Under the pieces are notes generated by a model that ran no database searches, was not told the DNA's origin, and saw nothing but the letters and a program-made list of their open reading frames with translations. A stretch of 30,070 nucleotides of DNA, taken from the IMG/VR virus record IMGVR_UViG_3300049846_001124, positions 1 to 30,070 of that record; one strand, 5' to 3'. The translations under genes were made by a program, and so were the position numbers. Every line of letters begins with the position of its first letter. Position 1 is the stretch's first letter. This stretch comes from a virus. Below are positions 1 through 7,300 of the stretch, piece after piece.

Positions 1-2
1 CT

Positions 3-104
3 TCAGTAGGCGTATCTCAAACCGAACTGGCTCAGCGTTTTGGTGTGCATCAAGGGACTATAAGCGACATTCTCCTGAAGAAGGCGTGGGCGCACGTGGT
101 CTAA
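3..104 (+). CDS. C-terminal end of a helix-turn-helix protein, possibly an HNH homing endonuclease (partial)
   Basis: An open plus-strand frame enters from the left edge and ends at TAA 102-104, giving 33 visible residues. They read as a helix-turn-helix: SQTELAQRFGVHQGTISDI, followed by a short basic tail ending in AWAHVV. A C-terminal HTH followed by a Trp-His ending is common in phage HNH homing endonucleases with a DNA-recognition tail, but the catalytic part lies outside the window, so this is inference. It is the only plus-strand gene with good support here, and its stop overlaps the stop of the convergent i-spanin gene by a few bases. Confidence 0.5.
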   Translation, partial: SVGVSQTELAQRFGVHQGTISDILLKKAWAHVV

Positions 105-631
105 TCCGCATCAAGTCCTAAAGCCCAGGTTCTGGCAGCAATCCCATACGCGACCGCGTCGGTGCAGGTTCGCACGTCAGCTGCGCTAACCATGACGGCA
201 TCGGCGGGCAGTCCTTGAGAAACGCCGGGATCGCCACCTTCGGCGCTGGCAACGGTTCCGCCGCTCGCACTTCCAGCGGATTTGACGCGCATCCGGTCAA
301 TGTAGCGCTCAGCAGCGCGGCGAGCATCGGCAAGGTCTTTCGCATGGTCATCGTCGGCTTCCTTCGCTAGTCGGGTGTAGCGCGCTTCCTGCCGGGCCTT
401 CGCTTCCTTCGCGAGCCTTGCCGCTTCGGCTTGCGCAGCGGTGTAGGCCCGGCGATCCGCGACACGTCCGGCGGCGCATTCCGCTGTCTTGTCACGATAC
501 CTGTTGCCGCGCACCCAGAGCGCCGCTGAGAGCGCGAGCGAGGCGATCAGGGCGCAGTGCAGCGGATAGCGCAGGACCAGGCCGAACAGGCGCTTGGCCC
601 ATCCTAGCGCGGAGAGAAGCCAGAGCATCAT
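101..631 (-). CDS. Rz: i-spanin (Rz-like inner-membrane lysis protein)
   Basis: 176 aa. Residues about 22-40 form one hydrophobic segment (core ALIASLALSAALWV) after a basic stretch, fitting an N-in, C-out inner-membrane anchor. Residues 43-115 are a long Ala/Arg/Lys/Glu-rich helix likely to be a coiled coil in the periplasm. This is the usual i-spanin plan, and a lipoprotein gene nested in another frame (118-351) matches the Rz/Rz1 arrangement. The pair fuses inner and outer membranes after the endolysin has cut the wall. The start ATG at 631 forms an ATGA overlap with the holin stop; a second ATG at 628 follows directly. It is the last gene of the leftward array. Assignment rests on topology, position and the nested partner, since spanin sequences diverge. 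Confidence 0.85.
   Translation of the reverse strand: MMLWLLSALGWAKRLFGLVLRYPLHCALIASLALSAALWVRGNRYRDKTAECAAGRVADRRAYTAAQAEAARLAKEAKARQEARYTRLAKEADDDHAKDLADARRAAERYIDRMRVKSAGSASGGTVASAEGGDPGVSQGLPADAVMVSAADVRTCTDAVAYGIAARTWALGLDAD
118..351 (-). CDS. Rz1: o-spanin (Rz1-like lipoprotein) nested inside Rz
   Basis: 77 aa read in a different frame entirely within the i-spanin gene. The N-terminus is a lipoprotein signal: basic MTMRK, a hydrophobic stretch, then lipobox LTGC with the lipidated Cys at residue 21. The short mature part is proline-rich (PLPAPKVAIP), as in other Rz1 proteins. A good Shine-Dalgarno (AAGGA) lies 8 bases before ATG 351. The product would sit in the inner leaflet of the outer membrane and bind the periplasmic end of Rz. 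Embedded Rz/Rz1 pairs are known (lambda, P22), so the lipobox, ribosome site and partner together make this convincing. Confidence 0.85.
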   Translation of the reverse strand: MTMRKTLPMLAALLSATLTGCASNPLEVRAAEPLPAPKVAIPAFLKDCPPMPSWLAQLTCEPAPTRSRMGLLPEPGL

Positions 632-873
632 TCATCCCCCGGCGGCGCAAGCTTCCTCTGCCTCACAACGCGCGAGCCCGCCGCCATGCCGAACACGAAA
701 AGCCCAATACCAGCGCTCGCCAACACCCGCAGCGGCCCGTCCGGCAAAAGCGCAAGCAGCGCCTCGGTCTGCTCCGGGTTGGCGGCGAGATAGCCAGCGG
801 CGATACCCGCCAGAGCGGCGAGTTGCACGCTGGCGAGCTTGTGCGCGTGGCGCGCATTGTCGATCAGTTTCAT
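628..873 (-). CDS. Holin, DUF7940-like, two membrane segments
   Basis: 81 aa. A short amphipathic N-terminus (MKLIDNARHAHKLASVQLAA) leads into a first hydrophobic segment at about residues 18-32. A proline/glycine turn follows, then a second segment at about 48-66 and a basic, charged C-terminus (VVRQRKLAPPGDE). The MKLIDNA..A.KL.SVQLAAL opening matches my memory of the DUF7940 phage holin-like family. Holins trigger lysis by permeabilising the inner membrane so that cytoplasmic endolysin escapes. I start at ATG 873, not at the longer open frame upstream, because 873 has a good SD (GGAAGGA) and makes an ATGA overlap with the endolysin stop. Placement between endolysin and spanins supports the role. 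Confidence 0.75.
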   Translation of the reverse strand: MKLIDNARHAHKLASVQLAALAGIAAGYLAANPEQTEALLALLPDGPLRVLASAGIGLFVFGMAAGSRVVRQRKLAPPGDE

Positions 874-1268
874 GGGTATTCCTTCCACGGCAGTTGCCAA
901 TGAGGCCCGTCCTTGAACGTGCGCCAGTCGCCGCCCCATTCGATGGGAACGCCCACGTCTTTGGCGGCCTGCTTGATGATCGGCGCGAGCTTGAAATAGA
1001 GCGGCCATGCCCAGGACACCTGCCCGCCGTCCATCGGGGCGATATCGACCGCGCGGCTCTTGCCATCGGCACCGGGCAGGTGCCTCGACTTCATCGTCTT
1101 GCTCGCACCCTTGGCGACAAGTTCTTTCTGACGCGCCGGGGTCCGCAGCACTTCGAGGACGGTGAAGTCGATAGGCGACAGGTTCGCGGCATGGGCGACC
1201 ACGCGGGCCAAATCCGGATGCGCGCCGGTAAGCTTCATTTTGGCCTTTTCGCTCAGCACAATGCTCAT
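870..1268 (-). CDS. Endolysin, M15 family L-Ala-D-Glu-type peptidase
   Basis: 132 aa. Zinc-peptidase motifs of family M15 are clear: SRH at 61-63, the AVDIAP aspartate at 75, IEWGGDW with the likely catalytic Glu at 110, and GPHWQL with the last zinc-ligand His at 123. This order matches the M15C (CwlK/Ply500) type, which cleaves the peptide stem of peptidoglycan. There is no signal peptide, so release should depend on the neighbouring holin. ATG 1268 is preferred over an in-frame codon at 1307 because it forms an ATGA overlap with the upstream nuclease-like gene and the extra N-terminus lacks M15 character. The holin start overlaps its stop by 4 bp. All catalytic residues appear intact. Confidence 0.9.
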   Translation of the reverse strand: MSIVLSEKAKMKLTGAHPDLARVVAHAANLSPIDFTVLEVLRTPARQKELVAKGASKTMKSRHLPGADGKSRAVDIAPMDGGQVSWAWPLYFKLAPIIKQAAKDVGVPIEWGGDWRTFKDGPHWQLPWKEYP

Positions 1269-1624
1269 TGCGGACACTCCTTCGCCACGATTTTCCCTGA
1301 ATCCCATTCCGGCTTGTAAATCGCGTTGCCGCTGGCGAGCTGGCGGCAGGACAGGTTTTGCCCACGATAGTAGACGGCCACGACGATGCGCCGGTAGACA
1401 TCGACCTTGAGAATGCGAAAGCGCACCGTGCCCTTCATCGCGGCTTGCAGGTCAGACTTTGCCTTGACCGGATCGCCCGGCGCGCAAGTTCGCCCGACGC
1501 GGCAGTGTCCCGGCAATTCCGGTGCGTCGATGCCCGTCATGCGAAGCGCTGGCCCGACATTGGCGCAACGGATCGTGTCGCCGTCGAGCGCCACCGGGGT
1601 GAGGCAAAGCAAGAGCGCGCTCAT
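1265..1624 (-). CDS. Staphylococcal-nuclease-like (thermonuclease family) protein
   Basis: 119 aa with the SNase-fold active-site pattern: LDGDTIRC at 13-20 (Asp14/Asp16), LRMTGIDAPEL at 27-37 (Arg28, Asp33, Glu36), and DVYRRIVVAVYY around 75-85 supplying the second catalytic Arg. These correspond to D21, R35, D40, E43 and R87 of the S. aureus enzyme, so the protein looks catalytically complete. Four of its five Cys lie after residue 15 (20, 41, 47, 93, with 117 near the end), which could form disulfides if exported. The N-terminus is hydrophobic but very short for a signal peptide. It lies between small membrane proteins and the endolysin with ATGA overlaps on both sides. A role in degrading host DNA or easing lysate viscosity is inference only. 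Confidence 0.75.
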   Translation of the reverse strand: MSALLLCLTPVALDGDTIRCANVGPALRMTGIDAPELPGHCRVGRTCAPGDPVKAKSDLQAAMKGTVRFRILKVDVYRRIVVAVYYRGQNLSCRQLASGNAIYKPEWDSGKIVAKECPQ

Positions 1625-1797
1625 TGCCCGTTAGGCCCGCACGGCCCGAGCTTCGCCCCGGCCTCAAGCCTGCAAATTCGGCGCTCCGTTCCACGTGGAT
1701 CGAAGATCTGTTCGATATACTGGGCAAGCGCCAGGAGAAGTCCGAGAACGGCCACAAGCAGCGCCCAGTTAATCCTGCCGCCGTTCCGACCGTTCAC
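1621..1797 (-). CDS. Small single-span membrane protein in the lysis cassette
   Basis: 58 aa when started at GTG 1797, whose first bases make a GTGA overlap with the upstream membrane-protein stop. The longer open frame extends into that gene and looks non-coding. Residues about 11-26 (WALLVAVLGLLLALAQ) form one hydrophobic segment after a basic, Asn/Gly-rich start. A charged tail with ERRICRLEAG and two Cys follows. No family is recognised. Its place directly before the nuclease-like and endolysin genes, and its topology, would fit a holin partner, antiholin or accessory membrane protein, but nothing in the sequence decides between them. Confidence 0.7.
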   Translation of the reverse strand: MNGRNGGRINWALLVAVLGLLLALAQYIEQIFDPRGTERRICRLEAGAKLGPCGPNGQ

Positions 1798-2297
1798 CGC
1801 GCCACGCTTCCGATATGCGCTTGCCGAAGCGTTGTATCGACCATGCCGTGCAGCCGAGCAGCAATACGCCTGCCAGTGTCCACATGAGACCACCCCACCA
1901 GGACCAGCAGCGCGACCCAGCCGGTGAGAAACATCAGATACCAGTAGGACCAGTCGGCCTCTGGCGTGTATCCGTAGAACAGCACCCGTGCGCCGTGCAG
2001 CCCGCTGATCGTCACCCCGAACAGCGTTACCCCACCCATCACCGCGTTACCCTGGCCAGCGGGCTCGCGCAGAATGATCGAGGTCGCCACGGCATGGCTG
2101 AGCAGGTAGAACAGCCACGGTTGACCGGCCCACGGATCCCCGGCGTGGATCGCAAACCACGCCTGAATTGCCGCGAACAAGCCCGCCACGGTGAGCGAGC
2201 AGCGGAACAGCCCAGGATCGGCCATCAAGTGACTGCGCAGCGCGGCCCACCCGAATGCAAGCGGCGCGGCGAAGAAATAGACATCGAACCAAGTCAT
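1794..2297 (-). CDS. Multi-span membrane protein of unknown function
   Basis: 167 aa, rich in Trp, Leu, Phe and Ala, with about four to five predicted membrane segments: roughly 2-20, 33-50, 62-75, 85-108 and 118-136. Charged residues gather at the C-terminus (HVDTGRRIAARLHGMVDTTLRQ). It is encoded by ATG 2297 in an ATGA overlap with the 52-aa gene upstream and ends in a GTGA overlap with the next gene, so it is translationally coupled within the lysis block. I do not recognise a family. It could be a large holin-like protein or could change the host membrane during infection. The call of membrane protein is firm, the role is not. Confidence 0.75.
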   Translation of the reverse strand: MTWFDVYFFAAPLAFGWAALRSHLMADPGLFRCSLTVAGLFAAIQAWFAIHAGDPWAGQPWLFYLLSHAVATSIILREPAGQGNAVMGGVTLFGVTISGLHGARVLFYGYTPEADWSYWYLMFLTGWVALLVLVGWSHVDTGRRIAARLHGMVDTTLRQAHIGSVAR

Positions 2298-2452
2298 TTG
2301 AGAGCGTCCACCGCAGCGGCGATGAACCGCAGTTCCTCGGCAATGTAGCGTTCGACCTCGCGCAGACGGTCCGCGATCTTGCGCGGCGTGTCGAGCGCGG
2401 GAACGTCAGGGATCGACGAGCGATGATCGGGCGGGGGTGGTCCAGATGCCAT
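2294..2452 (-). CDS. Small hypothetical protein (52 aa)
   Basis: 52 aa from ATG 2452, with an SD (AAAGGA) about 9-10 bases upstream inside the end of the preceding gene, and an ATGA overlap with the following membrane-protein gene. The N-terminal 20 residues are proline-rich (MASGPPPPDHRSSIPDVPAL). The rest is a predicted amphipathic helix with alternating charge (KIADRLREVERYIAEELRFI), which could mediate self-association or binding to a membrane-protein partner. No family is recognised. Coding support comes from the ribosome site, exact junction geometry on both sides and a sensible composition. Confidence 0.65.
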   Translation of the reverse strand: MASGPPPPDHRSSIPDVPALDTPRKIADRLREVERYIAEELRFIAAAVDALK

Positions 2453-2453
2453 G

Positions 2454-2558
2454 TCAGTTGTCCTTTCGGGTTTGAAAGAGCGCCACGCCCATCACGCCGA
2501 GCGAAATCCCGGCGAGAAGGACAAGGGCTAGGATAGCGATGGATTCGGTGTCGGTCAT
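2454..2558 (-). CDS. Very small single-span membrane protein (34 aa)
   Basis: 34 aa from ATG 2558, which makes an ATGA overlap with the tailspike stop. The sequence is almost entirely one membrane segment (SIAILALVLLAGISLGVMGV) with an acidic N-terminus (MTDTE) and a basic end (QTRKDN). The next gene starts one base after its TGA stop. It is the first gene of the lysis region and could be a pinholin-like, antiholin-like or regulatory membrane peptide. No homologue is recognised, and the call relies on junction geometry and topology. Confidence 0.6.
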   Translation of the reverse strand: MTDTESIAILALVLLAGISLGVMGVALFQTRKDN

Positions 2559-4177
2559 GCCGCGAGCGAGGCCTTCTCGACCGTGCAGCGCAGGACAGCA
2601 GCCTCGCTCAGCGATCCGCCGGTTATGTTGCGCAGCCAGACGGTAGCCGAACCCGCCCCGCCCGTCCCGGCCCCGCAAGTGTAACTGCCGAGCGTCCCGC
2701 CGCTGATATGCTGGACAATGACCGTGTCGCCTGTCTCGATGTTGGAATTGGTCAGCGTGAACGAGACGGTGGTATCAGCCGCCAGCGCCGCGTTGTTCAA
2801 TGTCACGTCGCAAACGTGCTTATTGAGGGTGACGCCGGTTGACTTGCTGGTCGCCTGCGTGACCGTCCCGACCGTCGAGGCGAGATAGCCCTTGCCCTTG
2901 GCTGTCGCGCCGTGGATCGCCCCCCCGTCGCACTCGTAATAGTGTTCGCGGGCCTGATAGACCATGCGCCGCCAGTCCGTGCCCTCATAGATCGCCCGGA
3001 GCCGCCCGCGTTGATTCGCGGTATCGACGCCAAGGCCAACGGAGGTCCGGTCGGTCGGCAGCGTCAAATCGCCCCACGCGATGAAGCCCTTGCCCTGACG
3101 CAACTGGTCGTCGTGCGAGGTGCTGATAAGCCGGATACGGTTGGCGCGGGCAAAGGTATTGCCGATGTCGTTCGACGGGCAGTTATCGACCAACTCGATC
3201 CGGTTGTAAGCGCCTGTGCAGCCCGCGTTGGCTTTCAGCCCCACACCGCCCGAAGGCGTCGGGTCCTGCTCGGTCGTGCCCCGAACAAAGTTGTATTGCG
3301 GCAGAGTGATAATCCCGCCGTTGCCGGTGTTGTCGCAGTCGATCATGCGAACGGCGGTGGAACCGGGCGAGTAGTGGAACACAAACCCATTGACGATGTT
3401 CTCAAGCCCGCCGTTGAACAGGATGGCCTCGCGGTTGGTCGTCCAGGTTCCGTTGCCGATCCACTGAAAGTAGAGGTCGGTGCAGTAGTTCCCGTTGGCG
3501 TCGCCCCGGAACTCAAGCCCGACGTTCGCCTTCTCGAAATGGACGTTGCGGATGGTATGAAAGTAGCTGATTAGCCCCGTCACCTGCGAGGAAATGAGCA
3601 CCAGGCACTTGTCGGTTGCAGTCGTCGAGCCGTATTGAGTGCGGCCCGATAGCTTGATGTCGGCAACGGTGCAGTTGCGAACGTTGGCATGGGCTTGGGT
3701 AAGGTCGCGGTGGCCGACGATGACCAACCCTTCGGGATGGGCATAGGTCGAGGTGATTTGCGACGCCTTGCCCTGCCCGATCAGCGCGCATTCGTCGTTC
3801 TTGACCCAGATAATCGGAGTGGTAGCGCCGCCCGTGGTGCGGGTCAGCGTTGCGCCTGCTGCAAGATAGAGAGTGCGCCCGCCAACGCCCAGCGCGTCGA
3901 TAGTGACCATCGAGGCGAGGTTGTAGGTTCCCGGTGGAACATAGACGAACCGCCCCGCCAGCAGCGCAGAGGTAAACGCGGCGCTATCGTCGGTCGTGCC
4001 GTCGCCCACGGCACCATAGCCCTTGACGGACGCGGTTTCGAGAAACCCGGCCTTGGCTTCGGCCATCACGGCCCGAATTGCATCGTTCACATTGGAGCGG
4101 GCCATATTTTCCGCAATCGAGATGCCGCCAACGGAAGTGTTGCTGGCTGCGCTGGCTGACCAAGATGTAACGGGCAT
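2555..4177 (-). CDS. Tailspike/receptor-binding protein with pectate-lyase-like beta-helix
   Basis: 540 aa. The N-terminal 45 residues (TSWSASAASNTSVGGISIAE and following NVNDAIRAVMAEAK) look like a phage tail-fibre attachment module. At about 53-75 the GYGAVGDGTTDDSAAF motif opens a Pectate_lyase_3-type right-handed beta-helix that runs to about residue 400. The last 100 residues are Thr/Gly-rich strands fitting a trimerising beta-sandwich. Such spikes bind and often cleave host surface polysaccharide, but I cannot name the catalytic residues. The SD GGAG lies about 7 bases before ATG 4177, just after a strong terminator (4194-4220). Its stop overlaps the first lysis-region gene by 4 bp. Host range would depend largely on this gene. 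Confidence 0.8.
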   Translation of the reverse strand: MPVTSWSASAASNTSVGGISIAENMARSNVNDAIRAVMAEAKAGFLETASVKGYGAVGDGTTDDSAAFTSALLAGRFVYVPPGTYNLASMVTIDALGVGGRTLYLAAGATLTRTTGGATTPIIWVKNDECALIGQGKASQITSTYAHPEGLVIVGHRDLTQAHANVRNCTVADIKLSGRTQYGSTTATDKCLVLISSQVTGLISYFHTIRNVHFEKANVGLEFRGDANGNYCTDLYFQWIGNGTWTTNREAILFNGGLENIVNGFVFHYSPGSTAVRMIDCDNTGNGGIITLPQYNFVRGTTEQDPTPSGGVGLKANAGCTGAYNRIELVDNCPSNDIGNTFARANRIRLISTSHDDQLRQGKGFIAWGDLTLPTDRTSVGLGVDTANQRGRLRAIYEGTDWRRMVYQAREHYYECDGGAIHGATAKGKGYLASTVGTVTQATSKSTGVTLNKHVCDVTLNNAALAADTTVSFTLTNSNIETGDTVIVQHISGGTLGSYTCGAGTGGAGSATVWLRNITGGSLSEAAVLRCTVEKASLAA

Positions 4178-4193
4178 TCAGTCGCTCCATGCG

Positions 4194-4220
4194 AAAAAGC
4201 CGCCCGGTGAGGGACGGCTT
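4194..4220 (-). terminator. Intrinsic terminator between the large ejection protein and the tailspike gene
   Basis: Read on the minus strand, a 9-bp stem (AAGCCGTCC with GGGCGGCTT, one T-G wobble) closes a 6-base loop and runs into five T. It lies only about 17 bases before the tailspike start codon, so transcripts reaching the tailspike and lysis genes must read through it, be antiterminated, or start within the few bases that remain. Confidence 0.8.
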
Positions 4221-4312
4221 GCGTGTCAGTGGGGTTGTGGTAAGTTCAGCCGATGAGCTGGATTCAGATAGGCGGGATTTTTCTCGCTTCGTGCGGCTTT
4301 ATGGTCGGCTTG

Positions 4313-7300
4313 CTACTGATTGAAGGCAGCCAAAGCAGGGACCGCGACAGTCGCCCCAAATAACCCGCCACGGCGCTTGAATGCCCCCTTGCGGGCGGCA
4401 TCTTGAGCTTGCCGCGCGGCAAGCTCGCTCAAGTATGCGTTGAGCGCTGGCGTGTCAGTGTTGAACAGGATCGGCGCGAGAGCGTCAGCCTTTTTCTGTC
4501 CGCCTCGAATCCGCCAACGGTCAGCAAGTCCGCGCCCGAAATTGCCACCTATGGCCCTAGCCGCAGCGATCGGCGAAACCATGCCGGTCGTGGCTAGTTG
4601 TATACCAGCGTCAGCAAGGTCAGAGCCGCGACCTTGAAAGGCTTCATCGGCGGCAAGACGCGGGGCAGTTTGCGAACCTCCAAGGGTTTCCGTGAAGGTC
4701 TTGCCCATATCGCGCTCCAGGTCGTAGATACGCCCGAAATTTGCCGCGCCTTGCGGGAATACGTCACCGACCTTGGCCTGCTGTGCCGTAGTTCCATACA
4801 CCGCATCGTATGGGTTAGCGGACAGGCGCGCATTATTGACCCTGTCAGCCATTGCCGTGCCAAAGCCGCGTTGAAATTCCCCGGTCTGGCGTTCATCGTA
4901 TCCACGGAGGATACCGGGCAGTTGGCGTGGGCGGACATTCGGGTTGAACGCGGCTTCGCCCGCGTCAAGCGCATTGCGGTTTTGAATTTCGCCCTGATAG
5001 GCCACGCGTGCCGCCCTGTAGTCAGGGTTTAGCTCATCCAGCGTGGAGATGTATCGCTGGCGAAACTTTTCAATGGCGCCCACTGCCGGGTTGCCTTCAA
5101 GGTCAAGTTTTCCGGTCAGTGGATTGCGAAACGGGGCAAGTTCGGCGTCGATCCCGCGCTTGACTAGATCCAGCGTCTCGAAAGACGGCAACTTAACCTC
5201 TTTGCCATAGGCGTCCAGTGGCGCGATTGGCGCATCTGGCCCAGCGGGGACGGAAAAATCCTCATAGGGCGATTGGCCGCCGTTGGCGAAACGCTGTTGC
5301 TGCATCGCGAAGCGCGCATCGCGCGACTGATTGAAAGCGTCGATCTCGGCAAAATCTTCCGGCAAGAACCGCCGCTGGCGGCCCTCATAGGTGTCACGTA
5401 ATGCGTTGATAAACGTGTTCACGTCAGGACGATCAGCCAATTCCGGGAAATACCCCGCTTCCCATGCAGCCATCGCCGCATCATCGAGGGTTGCACCGTC
5501 CTGATTTACGAGAGGGCCAAACTCAGATTCCCTGCCCACAAAATCCATACCCCGGCGCGGAGCATTGCTCAGTCCCATATGCCCAAGCTCGCCGGATTGA
5601 TCGCGCAAACCGCCGCGCATACGCAGCCATCCAACGAGATCAATTGGCCCGGCTTTGGGAACCTGCCTTCCGCCATAACCACCGACAGTGCGACGAGTAA
5701 GCTGATCGCGCTCCTGAGGCATCGTCGTCCGCCGATATCGGCCATCCTGCGGCACAAGTCCGACTTCACCGGCATCATCCAAAATGAAACCAAGTTCGGT
5801 CGGGTCACGGCCTTCGTGCCGCGCAATTTCGTATGCCTGCTTAAGCGCCCTTTTGCCCAAGGGAGTTTGTAGCATTGCGGCAACCCTTGGATCATCGGGC
5901 GCTGGCATTGCGCCAGCCGACGCATAATAGGGTGCGCTTGCCGTTTGCGCCGCTTGCCGCCACTGACCGCGGCGCGCGCCCAAGTCAGTTACGGGCGCAA
6001 GGTTTTGATCAATCGCCTCGTATGCCCTGTCGGCCTGATCGCGGGCGCGCTGCTCGAAAGTCCGTTCGGCCAGTTCCCGCGCATCGGGCGAAAGGCGCGA
6101 TGCAACGCCCCCAAGCGCCCGCAAGCGCGGGTCTGCATCGGAAAGCGAATAGGGTAGTCCGAACCGTTCGGCATCGCGCAGATTTGCCATGACCGGAGAA
6201 GCCGGATCGAGTTGAGGAATCAGGTTTTCACCCCGAGCAAACTGAGGGATTGTCGGCTGTAGCGGCGCGGGTCGGAACCTTTCGGGCAGCCCCTGCGCTG
6301 CCTCACGGAAAGCACCGGACAGTCGCTGCCCCGGCTCCGACCGCATCGCCTTATCGGCAAGCGGGGCAATAACCCTTCGCCCGACCAATGTTCCGCCAGC
6401 GCCAGTAATGCCACCCGCGATGGTGCCAGCAAGTCGGCTGTCATTGCTTTCCAGAGCGCCGGAAACAGCGCCATACCCGGTCCCGCCAGCATATGCCGCG
6501 CCGGGTTTGGTCAGTGCGCCAGCGAGCGCCGGAAACAGCTTTGAAAAGCCAGCGCCTTGGGCAAGGCCGCCGAACAACTGCCCGCCGAGATAGGCTCCCG
6601 GCTGCTCGTTTGCGGAAACCTGCTTGCCCATATTGGCCCAGGCGATGTTGTCCGCCAGCGAGCGGTTGTTGCCCAGCGTATTGATACCGCCGACGATCTC
6701 GTCCAGCCCACCCATGGTGAAGGCGTTAGCCAACCCCATCGACGCCGCCCCGACCGGGGTGGTCGCGCCAACAGCGCGATCAATCGCGCCGCCAATCTCG
6801 CTGCGCTCGCCGGACTGGCGGGGCAAGACTTGCGTAAACTTGCCGGTCCTGTTGCGGTAATCGACCGCATTGCGCCACGCCTGGACATCGCGGATGGTCG
6901 GCTCATAGCCCTGCGACCGGGCGGCAGCGAACAAGTCCTCCGCCGTGCTTCCTTTGCGGTGGTAGGCCGCTTCAACCACCCTGGCGAGCGCAATATCCTT
7001 TTGTGTGGAATAGCGCTGCCCGGTCGTCGCACCGTATTGCGTTTCGCCCGTGAAATTTCCGAGCGGGTCCATTCCGCCCTGACTGGCCGGGACGGGCGCA
7101 CCTGCGGCAGCTAGTTGCGCATCGAGATTCTGAAGCGCCCGGCCATAGATGCTGTCATAAACCCCCAGGTTCTTGCGGAAGTTCGCGTCACTCTGCGTCG
7201 GGTCGAGGTTCGTAACGCTGTCGCGGATGACCTTGAAGTCGCCTTCGGAAAGCGGAGTGAGCGGGTTTTTCCCGCCATTCTGCTTTGCCATTTCGATGAC

